From the NCBI RefSeq assembly GCF_004135625.1, contig NZ_SDPV01000002.1:930001-994000 (forward strand): a stretch of DNA of 64,000 bases, in the 5' to 3' direction. Of the stretch, positions 25,101 through 31,813 are shown piece after piece. Source of the DNA: Pelagerythrobacter rhizovicinus. GTDB taxonomy: Bacteria; Pseudomonadota; Alphaproteobacteria; Sphingomonadales; Sphingomonadaceae. The notes beneath the pieces are model-generated. The model worked only from the letters and a program-made list of their open reading frames with translations. It ran no database searches and was not told the DNA's origin. Each line of letters opens with the position of its first letter. Position 1 is the first letter of the stretch. The position numbers and the translations under genes were made by a program.

Positions 25101-25167
25101 CCTCTTTAAAGGATCGCACAGTACCGATTTGCACAAGCTGGTTTCAGAGATCGCCGCGGCAAAGTGA
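22099..25167 (+). CDS. Fusion of helical catalytic-like domain to MurF-type ligase
   Basis: 1022 residues. Residues about 1-190 are an unrecognised domain. About 200-560 look like an alpha/alpha-barrel of the glycosidase/epimerase/terpenoid-cyclase type (GRFHYGWHPCFDRPIRAYNA, then LRHASTVYAMLEAWEVTRD). From about 575 on there is a complete three-domain MurF-like ligase: substrate domain (TTADVEKATGGEW), P-loop TGSAGKTST (676-684), central NILPAHLEHHGD and ARRKSAIF, and C-terminal DDAYNANPGSM (899-909). Mur ligases join an amine to an ATP-activated carboxylate. It overlaps hlyD by 4 nt (GTG start), so it belongs to the adhesin secretion operon rather than to a cell-division cluster. Proposed role: amidation of carboxylates on the Asp-Ala tract, or of a linked glycan or peptide; not demonstrated. 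A peptidoglycan role is the alternative. Confidence 0.8.
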   Translation: MTDRLQACLERLRPCLGQVASVQVEGQTRTVLFFSFTDGTRRAVTVTASGSTAEEAWEAGTERIAASGAAGRWLRLDWADAVERRTWSELKAALRTIKRNYFRLGISLDPGFEHAFLETEINANAMLYGGNRDAAAVLNEKNFRIYARKRHGLEDLAFGDDDPVWLFTTRGAFVGDDLEVHELSGAGLDAGRRTLNALKPEDVAQLVRSGSAYLASQVLEDGRFHYGWHPCFDRPIRAYNALRHASTVYAMLEAWEVTRDDGLEQAIGRALAYLAGELIRPAPLPCGREAAFLVDVGNEIKLGGNAVAILALLKHHALTGAADSLALAERLGAGILHMQDPAAGSFSHVLAYPSLSEKERFRIIYYDGEAAFALMRLYEATGDERWLSAVERAFAYFIDREHWKAHDHWLGYAVNELTRYRPKERYFRFGLDNVRTHLRFVLERITTFPTLLELMTAAESMVARLRTDPARRPLLDGIDLARFYQALDFRAHYLLNGHFWPELAMFFARPAKIAGSFFIRHHAFRIRIDDVEHYLSGLVAYRRYLLARDSKDGAVHRPPAEKERRHWTTADVEKATGGEWQSPPPGDWSTSGLCSYLPAFRDGDMVALRPSKGRRGVSERHIPRLANRTAAYIGEDPAQLEGIGAPALLVNDVETAILDLGEYARRRMTGKIVAVTGSAGKTSTVAILAHALEAYGPVGTTRHNANLPHGIAWNLASIPWDVPHIALELAIGRMAQNSRLTRPHVAIFTNILPAHLEHHGDLATIARRKSAIFDGMRPGGVAVLNREMAEWGRVNMAARNRGLRVINYGRSEECDVRLTEYEAHSGRVEACVAGRRMAFALGAAGEHMALNALAVVATLAALGHELEPALSRLATFAPLEGRGREFETEIGGCRVLVLDDAYNANPGSMEAALALLGAKKGATRRIAVLGEMAELGADAERYHTDLASIVAREPIDRVYTLGPLYDRFRAALPPHFGITQATSLQNVKDCLFSEVKAGDVILFKGSHSTDLHKLVSEIAAAK

Positions 25168-25238
25168 TGACCAAGGATCTCGAAGAGAAATCGCGGCCGA
25201 CGGGGCGACTATTGAAGCGTCTGGTGGTGTGGTCATGA
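25167..25238 (+). CDS. Possible 23-residue coupled small ORF
   Basis: An ATG that shares its A with the stop of the Mur-ligase fusion (TGATG) opens a 23-codon frame, MTKDLEEKSRPTGRLLKRLV plus three residues. Its TGA overlaps the ATG of the MarR gene (ATGA). It has no own Shine-Dalgarno and would depend on coupling. The peptide is basic and amphipathic. Overlap at both ends is suggestive of a translated linker or leader, but it could be chance; homology is not testable here. Confidence 0.35.
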   Translation: MTKDLEEKSRPTGRLLKRLVVWS

Positions 25239-25729
25239 AAAGTTCGAGGAGCGCGAAGGCTGCCATTCCCGTTCAGCCGTCGCCGGTCGCACAGCGAACG
25301 GTCGAATCACTGGCGCGCGCCGGTGAGGGGAAGACGGTTTTCGAACGGGAACTGGTCGAATGTGCGCGGCGCCTCATCAGCCTGCGCAAGGAAGTGGACA
25401 AGCATATCCCGCCGGGTCTGGTGAAGGACTTTGCCTGGGACATCCTGCTGGAACTGTTCATAAACGGAGAGGAAGGGGGCATCGTCTACGTCAAGCAACT
25501 CATGCTCGCCTCGGGCGCGACACCGACGTCGGCAATGCGTCTGATAGACAGGCTCGAAGACGAAGAGCTGATCGAACGAGCCCCCGATCCCCTCGATCAT
25601 CGGCGTGTCATCGTCGGCCTGTCGGAGCGCGGGCGCAACGCGATGATCGCGCTCCTGCGCAAAGTGCTGCAGCAGGCCGATCCCGACAACCTCACGGCAC
25701 GGCCGATGCCTTACAAGCCCCGGCGATAG
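25235..25729 (+). CDS. MarR-type winged-helix regulator
   Basis: 164 residues. A low-complexity N-terminal tail precedes a helix-rich dimerisation region and a MarR-like winged helix (YVKQLMLASGATPTSAMRLI, DRLEDEELIERAPDPLDHRR, VIVGLSERGR). It most likely controls the adhesin/secretion operon, since it is the last gene of the same-strand cluster and a 20-bp inverted repeat lies at the operon promoter. An ATG at 25235 was chosen over a GTG at 25229 because it overlaps the preceding small ORF. The gene ends 9 nt from the convergent amidohydrolase. Confidence 0.8.
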   Translation: MKSSRSAKAAIPVQPSPVAQRTVESLARAGEGKTVFERELVECARRLISLRKEVDKHIPPGLVKDFAWDILLELFINGEEGGIVYVKQLMLASGATPTSAMRLIDRLEDEELIERAPDPLDHRRVIVGLSERGRNAMIALLRKVLQQADPDNLTARPMPYKPRR

Positions 25730-25738
25730 GATCCGGGC

Positions 25739-26950
25739 TCAGTCGAAGCCGCGTGCCAGAAAGCGCAGCGCGCAGCCGGCAAGCATGGCGGTCCCGCGCG
25801 GCAATGCGCTTTCGTCCACAATCATCCGCGGCGAATGAATGCCGCAGCACTGGCGCCAGTCCTCCCCTTCGGGTGCGACGCCCAGGAAGAACATGGCGCC
25901 CGGCACTTTCTCCAGCACGTAGGCGAAGTCCTCCGCACCCATGATCGGCGCGGGCAGTTCGCGCCACGAGCCTTCGCCCAGCGCCTCGCGAGCGACGTCG
26001 CGGCCAAGCGTCACTGCGCGCTCGTCGCAGATGGTGACGGGGAAGCCCTCGGTCACGGTCAGTTCGGCCTCCACCCCGTGCGCCTGCGCCACGCCGCGTA
26101 CGACCGTCTCCATCGTCTCGCGCACGGCAGTGCGGTGGCGGGGCGACAGCGTGCGGATCGTACCGCGCAGGCTCGCGTGGTCGGGGATGACGTTGTGCGC
26201 GGTGCCGGCCTGGAGCTGCGTCACGGTCACGACCACCGCGTCGGCCGCGCTGAAGCGCCGCGTGACCATCGCCTGCAGCGCGCCGACGATCTCGCAGGCG
26301 GCAGGCACGGGATCGCGCGCATCGTGCGGCATCGAGGCATGGCCGCCCTGGCCGGTCACCACGACGTCGAACTGGTCCGCCGCGGCCATCAGCGGCCCCG
26401 CGCGGCCGGCGAGCACCCCATGCGGCGCGTTTGGCATGATGTGGAGCGCGAAGGCCGCTTCGGGCAGCGGCCCGTACTCACCCCCGCCGAGCAGCCCGTC
26501 CTCCAGCATGAAGCGCGCGCCGTGGAAACCTTCCTCGCCCGGCTGGAACATGAACAGCACTTCGCCCGCCAGCTCGCCTTGCCGGGCCGCGAGCAACTCC
26601 GCCGCGCCGGCGAGCATCGCGGTGTGCGTGTCGTGCCCGCAGGCATGCATCCGCCCGTCGATCGCGGAAGCGAAATCGAGCCCGGTCTCCTCGCGCATCG
26701 GCAGCGCGTCCATGTCCCCGCGCAGCAGAACGCGCCGCCCCGGCTGCGCACCCTTGAGCACCGCCACCTGCCCGGTGGTCGAGGACCCTTCGCGCCATTC
26801 GAGCGGCAGATGGGCGAGCGCGGCGCGCACTTTCGCCATGGTCATCGGGGTGTGAAGCCCGAGCTCGGGTTCAGCATGGATCGCGCGGCGCAGGGTGACG
26901 ATGCGGTCGGACAGCGCGCGGGCGGAGTCGAGCAGGTCGGGATGGAGCAT
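25739..26950 (-). CDS. M20 family metal-dependent amidohydrolase
   Basis: 403 residues, peptidase family M20D (hippurate / N-acyl-amino-acid / IAA-conjugate hydrolases). Metal-site motifs are MHACGHDTHTAML and FQPGEEGFHGARFM, the dimerisation domain is in the middle, and the C-terminal GAEDFAYVLEKVPGAMFFLG carries the last ligand region. It hydrolyses N-acyl bonds of amino-acid conjugates, normally with two divalent metals in the cytoplasm. It is monocistronic, convergent with the MarR gene and divergent from the diacylglycerol kinase gene. The acyl donor cannot be predicted. Confidence 0.9.
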   Translation of the reverse strand: MLHPDLLDSARALSDRIVTLRRAIHAEPELGLHTPMTMAKVRAALAHLPLEWREGSSTTGQVAVLKGAQPGRRVLLRGDMDALPMREETGLDFASAIDGRMHACGHDTHTAMLAGAAELLAARQGELAGEVLFMFQPGEEGFHGARFMLEDGLLGGGEYGPLPEAAFALHIMPNAPHGVLAGRAGPLMAAADQFDVVVTGQGGHASMPHDARDPVPAACEIVGALQAMVTRRFSAADAVVVTVTQLQAGTAHNVIPDHASLRGTIRTLSPRHRTAVRETMETVVRGVAQAHGVEAELTVTEGFPVTICDERAVTLGRDVAREALGEGSWRELPAPIMGAEDFAYVLEKVPGAMFFLGVAPEGEDWRQCCGIHSPRMIVDESALPRGTAMLAGCALRFLARGFD

Positions 26951-27032
26951 GGGCCGAAGATACAGGAGCGGATCGACCCGGCGAAGCGAAAATGTCTAGG
27001 TCCGCGCCCCACTATCCGGCTAAGGCGCGCCC

Positions 27033-28025
27033 ATGACTCCCGTCGACGCAAAACTGCCCGCGCCCGACGTGCGCATTGCGGCGGCCGGGCCGTCGGTCGG
27101 CGTGATCTACAATCCGCGCAGCCACCGCAACAAAGGACAGGACCTGAACCTTGGGGTGAAGGCCAACATCTTCGTCGCCCAGCCGCCCGATACCACGCTC
27201 CTGAAGGATGAGCTGGCCCGCTTCGCCGCGCGCGGGATCGACTATCTCGTGATCAACGGCGGCGACGGAACCGTGCGCGACGTGCTCACGGCAGGGCTGG
27301 ACGTGTTCGGCGAGACCTGGCCGGATGTGGCCGTTCTGCCCAAGGGCAAGACCAACGCGCTCAACGTCGACCTCGGCGCACCGCCCGGGTGGACGATCGG
27401 AGCCGCGATCGGGGCCTATGCCTCGGGCCGCCGGGTCGCCCGCCGGCCGATCCGCGTCGACGCGCTCGACCGCGCGGCGGCGCCCATGCTCGGCTTCATC
27501 TTCGGCGCCGGCGCCTACACGCTCGGCATCCGGGCGGGGCAGGATGCACACCGGCTCGGCGCCTTCGACAGCCTCGCCGTGGGTGTAACCGCGGGTTGGG
27601 GCATTCTCCAGGCCCTGCTCGGCAGCGATCGCAACCGCTGGCGCCGCGGCGTTCCGATGGAGCTGACAATCGGTCCCGAGGGCCGCGCGCTGCCGCATGT
27701 CCCCGCCGGCGATCCGGCCCGGCGTCATTTCGTGCTCGCCTCGACCCTCCAACGGTTCCCCGCGGGCCTCAATCCCTTTGGCGAGCCACGTGACGGGCTC
27801 AAGCTCGCGGTCCTCGACCATCCCACGCGCGGACTGCTGTTGCAGATGCCGGCGATCATCCGCGGACACGGTTCGGAGCGGCTGCGCGAGCGCGGATTCC
27901 ACCGCGTCGTCGCCGACCCGATCGAGATTGCGGTGGGCGACGAGATCATTCTCGACGGCGAGGCTTTCCCCGCCGGACGCTATCGCCTGACGAGCGGCCC
28001 CGAGCTGCGCTTCGTGATACCGTGA
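27033..28025 (+). CDS. Diacylglycerol/lipid kinase catalytic-domain protein
   Basis: 330 residues with the DAGK catalytic fold: nucleotide-binding VGVIYNPRSHRNKGQ, the hallmark VINGGDGTVRDVL and LPKGKTNALNVDLG, and a C-terminal beta-rich domain ending with VGDEIILDGEAFPAG. Family members (DgkB, YegS, sphingosine-kinase-like) phosphorylate diacylglycerol or a long-chain base. Sphingomonads make glycosphingolipids, so a sphingoid substrate is possible. It overlaps the next gene by 4 nt (GTGA), pointing to a joint role. Confidence 0.85.
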   Translation: MTPVDAKLPAPDVRIAAAGPSVGVIYNPRSHRNKGQDLNLGVKANIFVAQPPDTTLLKDELARFAARGIDYLVINGGDGTVRDVLTAGLDVFGETWPDVAVLPKGKTNALNVDLGAPPGWTIGAAIGAYASGRRVARRPIRVDALDRAAAPMLGFIFGAGAYTLGIRAGQDAHRLGAFDSLAVGVTAGWGILQALLGSDRNRWRRGVPMELTIGPEGRALPHVPAGDPARRHFVLASTLQRFPAGLNPFGEPRDGLKLAVLDHPTRGLLLQMPAIIRGHGSERLRERGFHRVVADPIEIAVGDEIILDGEAFPAGRYRLTSGPELRFVIP

Positions 28026-28915
28026 ACGGCGCGCTGGCGCAGCGGATCGCTGACGGCCTGGACGCCGCAGCCCATCCGGCCGTCGCCGCGTTCGCCGCCC
28101 GTCTCGCGGAAGAAGCGGGCGCCGCCGCGGCGCTGTTCTACGGCTCGAACCTGCGCACTGGCGAACTCGAAGGCGTGCTCGACTTCTACCTCCTGCTGCC
28201 CGGCAGCCAGACGGAGCGCATCTGGCCGCGCGTGAGCTATCACGAGTGGGAGCACGAGGGGCGCGTGCTGCGCGCGAAAGTCGCGCGGATAGCCTTCGCC
28301 ACTTTCGTTCGCGCCGCCGAGGGGGAGAGTCGGGATACGACGATCTGGGCCCGATTCGTGCAACCGAGCGCCCTCGTGTGGATATCGACCGGGGAATGGC
28401 GACCGCGCATCGTTTCGGCGATCGCCGGGGCGGCGCAGACGGCGGCACGGCTCGCTGCGGCGCTCGGCCCGGAGAGCGGCACTGCGGAGGATTACTGGCG
28501 CGCGCTGTTCCGCGCGACCTACCAGGCCGAGTTCCGGGTCGAGAAGCCGGGGCGCGAGGATTCGATCCTCTCGGTCAATGCCACCCATTTCGAGGGGCTG
28601 CTGCCGCTCGCCTGGGAGGCGCAGGGGATCCCCTTCGCACGCGACGGCGAGCGCCTCGCTCCACGCCTCTCGGCCGCCGAGCGCCGGCGCATCCTGAGCT
28701 GGTGGGCGCGCAGGCGGCGCTTCGGCAAGCCGCTCAATCTCGCGCGGCTGGTCAAGGCGAGCACGACTTTCGACGGCGCCGCGCGCTACGCAGCCTGGAA
28801 GATCGAACGGCACACGGGCGTTCCCGTGGCGATCACGCCCTGGCGTGAGCGGCACCCGGTGCTGGCCGCGCCGGGCGTGCTGTTCAAGGTCTGGCGCGCG
28901 CGCCGGCGCGGCTAG
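28022..28915 (+). CDS. Uncharacterised protein with nucleotidyltransferase-like GS motif
   Basis: 297 residues, no signal peptide and no transmembrane helix. Residues 37-60 read LFYGSNLRTGELEGVLDFYL, resembling the GS...hDh motif of nucleotidyltransferase-fold enzymes and in particular the YGS...LDF arrangement of Tam41-type CDP-diacylglycerol synthases. The second acidic ligand is Tyr here, so activity is uncertain. The C-terminus is basic (FKVWRARRRG), which may promote membrane contact. Translational coupling to a diacylglycerol-kinase-like gene suggests lipid phosphate metabolism, for example converting phosphatidate to a CDP-activated form. This is a hypothesis. Confidence 0.45.
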   Translation: MNGALAQRIADGLDAAAHPAVAAFAARLAEEAGAAAALFYGSNLRTGELEGVLDFYLLLPGSQTERIWPRVSYHEWEHEGRVLRAKVARIAFATFVRAAEGESRDTTIWARFVQPSALVWISTGEWRPRIVSAIAGAAQTAARLAAALGPESGTAEDYWRALFRATYQAEFRVEKPGREDSILSVNATHFEGLLPLAWEAQGIPFARDGERLAPRLSAAERRRILSWWARRRRFGKPLNLARLVKASTTFDGAARYAAWKIERHTGVPVAITPWRERHPVLAAPGVLFKVWRARRRG

Positions 28916-28917
28916 GC

Positions 28918-29274
28918 TCAGACCATGAAGCTCTCACCGCAGCCGCAGGCGCCCTTGGCGTTGGGGTTCTCGAACACGAAGCCGGCGGTGAAATCGTCCT
29001 CGCGCCAGTCCATGACGCTGCCGACGAGGTAGAGCACGCTCGCCCCGTCGATGTAGAACGTGCCGCCGGGAGTTTCGATCTTCTCGTCGAACGCCTGTTC
29101 CTCGGTCACGTAATCGACCGAATAGGCGAGGCCTGAGCAGCCCCGGCGCGGAGTCGAAAGCTTGACACCGATCGCGCCTTCGGGCGCCTTCGCCATGAGG
29201 TCGGCAATGCGCTGCTCGGCCGCTTCGGTCAGGATGACGGCAGCAGGGCGTTGGCGGGTTTTGGTCTCGGTCAT
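28918..29274 (-). CDS. sufA: A-type Fe-S carrier SufA
   Basis: 118-residue HesB/IscA-family protein with the three conserved cysteines (Cys46 in RRGCSGLAY, Cys110 and Cys112 in the C-terminal CGCGE). It accepts clusters from the SufBCD scaffold and passes them to apo-enzymes. It is the last gene of the minus-strand suf operon, 27 nt after sufT, and ends 2 nt from the convergent upstream neighbour. A second A-type carrier is encoded at 44161-44490. Confidence 0.92.
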   Translation of the reverse strand: MTETKTRQRPAAVILTEAAEQRIADLMAKAPEGAIGVKLSTPRRGCSGLAYSVDYVTEEQAFDEKIETPGGTFYIDGASVLYLVGSVMDWREDDFTAGFVFENPNAKGACGCGESFMV

Positions 29275-29301
29275 GATGCAAATCTATCCTTCGGAGATCG
29301 C

Positions 29302-29805
29302 CTAGAGCATCCCCAGTTCGAGCCGCGCCTCGTCGGTCATCTTGTCGGGGCCCCACGGAGGATCCCACACCAGGTTCACTTCCGCATCGCGCACGCCGGG
29401 AACGGACGCTGCGCGCAGTTCCACTTCGCCGGGCATCGACTCGGCGACCGGGCAGTGCGGCGTGGTCAGCGTCATCGTGATCGTCACGCTGCTCTCGTCG
29501 TCGACCTCGACGCCGTAGATCAGGCCGAGATCGTAGATGTTGACCGGAATCTCGGGGTCGTAAATCTCCTTGAGCGCGGCGATCACCGCCTCGTAGAGCT
29601 CGCCGCCCGGTGCGCCGGCCGACACGTTCTCCGGCTTCTTCTGCAGAAAGCCCTCGAGATAGTCGCGCTTGCGCTCGAGCTTTTCGCCCATCGTTTCCTC
29701 TGGGTCGACCGCGTCCGACACGCGCGCGCGCGGCGGTTTCGCGAAGCCCTCGTTCGGCGCGGGCGCGGCCACGTATTCCTTCTTCTTTTCGCTCGCTTCG
29801 GTCAT
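29302..29805 (-). CDS. sufT: SUF-system DUF59 protein (SufT-like)
   Basis: 167 residues. An unconserved charged N-terminal tail (about 1-65) is followed by a DUF59/MIP18 domain with VIAALKEIYDPEIPVNIYDL, GLIYGV, TLTTPHCPVAE (conserved Cys118) and VWDPPW. SufT-type proteins aid Fe-S maturation. The ATG at 29805 overlaps the sufS stop by 4 nt; the longer upstream extension is inside sufS. Confidence 0.88.
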   Translation of the reverse strand: MTEASEKKKEYVAAPAPNEGFAKPPRARVSDAVDPEETMGEKLERKRDYLEGFLQKKPENVSAGAPGGELYEAVIAALKEIYDPEIPVNIYDLGLIYGVEVDDESSVTITMTLTTPHCPVAESMPGEVELRAASVPGVRDAEVNLVWDPPWGPDKMTDEARLELGML

Positions 29806-31067
29806 CCGAAGATCCTCCTGGTGCGATCGATCCCGCGCAGCAGCGCCTCGACGTCGCTTTCGTCCGAATAGAGCCCGAAGCTTGCCCGCGCGGTGGCGGG
29901 GACGCCGAGATGGGCCATCAGCGGCTGCGCGCAGTGGTGTCCGGCGCGGATCGCGACGTGTTCCTCGTCCAATATGGTGCCGAGATCGTGCGGGTGAACC
30001 CCGCGCATCGCAAAACTGACGATTCCAGCGCTGTCGGCGGGGCCGAACAGCGTGACGTCGTTCATTCCATGAAGCGCCTCGCGCAAGTGCCCGACGAGCG
30101 CACACTCGTGCGCGTGGATGCGCTCGGTTCCCACGCGCTCGACGTAGTCGCAGGCCGCGGCGAAGCCGATCGCCTCGACGATCGCGGGCGTGCCCGCCTC
30201 GAACCGCTGCGGCGGCGGGGCGTACGTCGTGTTCTCGAACGTCACCTTCTCGATCATCGAGCCGCCGCCTTGCCACGGCGGCATGGCATCGAGCAGCTCC
30301 GCCCGCCCCCAGAGCGCGCCGATGCCGGTCGGCCCATAGAGCTTGTGCGCGCTAAAGGCGTAGAAGTCGCAGCCGATTTCGGACACGTCGACCGGAAGGC
30401 GTGGCACGGCCTGGCACCCGTCGAGCAGCAACTTGGCGCCGACCGAATGCGCCAGTTCCGCCGCGCGCTTCGCGTCGAGCACCGAGCCGAGCACGTTCGA
30501 GACATGTGCGAAGGCGACCATCGTGTGGTCCTTCGTCAGCATGCGCTCGGCCGCGTCGAGATCGATCCTGCCGTCCTCGGTCAGCGGGCAGACGTCCACT
30601 TGCCAGCCGGCAAGCTGCCAGGGGACGATGTTCGAGTGATGCTCCAGCGTGGAGAGCAGGACGCGGCCCTTACGCGGGTAGCTGTAGGCGACGAGGTTGA
30701 TTGCCTCGGTCGCGCCGCGGGTGAGGACCAGCTCTTCCTCGCGTCCGCCGATAAAGCCAGCGACGCGGCGACGCGCGGCCTCGTAGCCGAGCGTCATCTC
30801 GGCCGAGCGCGTGTAGACCCCGCGGTGAACCGTGGCATAGTCCGTCCCGATCGCCCGCGAGACGGCGTCGATCACCGCTCGCGGCTTCTGCGCGGTAGCC
30901 GCGGTGTCGAGATAGTGCCACGGCTTGCCCTCGGCGGTCACCAGGCCGGGGAAATCCTTGCGAACATCGCGAGCCCCGGCGAAGGCCGGGGCCTCAGGCC
31001 GCTGGCGCTCGGCGGATGGCCTGAGATCCCCGCCTTCGCGGGGACTCTGGGAGACACGCCCGCTCAC
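29802..31067 (-). CDS. sufS: Cysteine desulfurase SufS
   Basis: 421-residue group II desulfurase that moves sulfur from cysteine to the Suf machinery. PLP-site features are ATEAIN, LEHHSNIVPW, LLLDGCQAVPRLPVD and the PLP lysine in FSAHKLYGPTG; the active-site Cys379 is in IRAGHHCAQPLM. The only possible start is GTG at 31067, overlapping the sufD stop by 4 nt, since no in-frame start occurs between there and the conserved DVRKDFPGL. Residues about 8-33 are encoded by a palindromic repeat (30971-31047) and extend the N-terminus beyond the usual SufS. Confidence 0.92.
   Translation of the reverse strand: MSGRVSQSPREGGDLRPSAERQRPEAPAFAGARDVRKDFPGLVTAEGKPWHYLDTAATAQKPRAVIDAVSRAIGTDYATVHRGVYTRSAEMTLGYEAARRRVAGFIGGREEELVLTRGATEAINLVAYSYPRKGRVLLSTLEHHSNIVPWQLAGWQVDVCPLTEDGRIDLDAAERMLTKDHTMVAFAHVSNVLGSVLDAKRAAELAHSVGAKLLLDGCQAVPRLPVDVSEIGCDFYAFSAHKLYGPTGIGALWGRAELLDAMPPWQGGGSMIEKVTFENTTYAPPPQRFEAGTPAIVEAIGFAAACDYVERVGTERIHAHECALVGHLREALHGMNDVTLFGPADSAGIVSFAMRGVHPHDLGTILDEEHVAIRAGHHCAQPLMAHLGVPATARASFGLYSDESDVEALLRGIDRTRRIFG
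30971..31047. repeat. Double-hairpin palindromic repeat inside the sufS 5' coding region
   Basis: Two 30-nt arms (30971-31000 and 31018-31047) are imperfect inverted copies of one another, separated by 17 nt. Each arm itself folds into a small hairpin (CCCCGGC-GAAG-GCCGGGG and TCCCCGC-CTTC-GCGGGGA). The structure resembles the REP-like elements scattered in sphingomonad intergenic regions. Here it is in frame and translated as SufS residues about 8-33. Confidence 0.8.
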
Positions 31068-31813
31068 AGGTGCAGATCCAGCTTGGCCAGCGCGATGCCC
31101 ATCAGCCGCTCGCGCTCGGCTTCGTCGTCGAGCGCCACGAAAGCGTCGCCGATGAACGCCTGGACCAGCAGGCGCCGCGAAAGCTCGGGCGAGAGGCCGC
31201 GCGCCGCCATGTAGAAGCGCGCCGTCTCGTCGAGCTGGCCGACGCTGGCGCCGTGGGCGCACTTCACGTCGTCGGCGAAGATCTCGAGTTGCGGCACCGC
31301 GTTCACGCTCGCGCCCTTTTCCAGCAGCAGGCCCTTGAAGCTCTGTGCCGCGTCGGTCTTCTGCGCGTCGCGCACGACATCGATCTGGCCGAGAAAATTG
31401 CCCGTGCCCTTGCCCCAGTGGACCGCGCGGATCACCTGATTGCTGGTCGCCTCGGGCTCGGCGTGGATCACGCGAGTGACGAACTCGCGCACCGTGTCGC
31501 GCCCGCCGAGCGTGACGCCGCCGAGTTCGAAATGCGCGCCCCTCGCCAGCCGGACCTCGACCTCGACCCGGCCCAGCTTCCCGGCGGCGATCACCGCAAA
31601 CAGCTCGCATCGCGCGCCTTCGCCAACCGATACGCGCAGGCGGCGCAGTTCGGTGCTCTCGCTATCCTCGATCGTCAGGCACTCGCGATAACTCTCGCCC
31701 GCCGGCACATCGATTGCGCGCCAGGCGTCGAGATCGGCGCCCACGAGCGCTTCGACGGCCGAATAGCGCCAGGCCTCGTCCTTGCGGGTGGGAAGGGTGG
31801 TCAGCGCGTTCAT
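31064..31813 (-). CDS. sufD: SufD, Fe-S scaffold subunit
   Basis: 249 residues, shorter than E. coli SufD but with the parallel beta-helix core and C-terminal signature (AHGASVGQLDETARFYMAAR, LSPELSRRLLVQAFIGD). It partners SufB and SufC in the SufBC2D cluster scaffold. It overlaps sufC and sufS by 4 nt each. The N-terminal helical region is reduced, as is common in alphaproteobacteria. Confidence 0.9.
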   Translation of the reverse strand: MNALTTLPTRKDEAWRYSAVEALVGADLDAWRAIDVPAGESYRECLTIEDSESTELRRLRVSVGEGARCELFAVIAAGKLGRVEVEVRLARGAHFELGGVTLGGRDTVREFVTRVIHAEPEATSNQVIRAVHWGKGTGNFLGQIDVVRDAQKTDAAQSFKGLLLEKGASVNAVPQLEIFADDVKCAHGASVGQLDETARFYMAARGLSPELSRRLLVQAFIGDAFVALDDEAERERLMGIALAKLDLHL

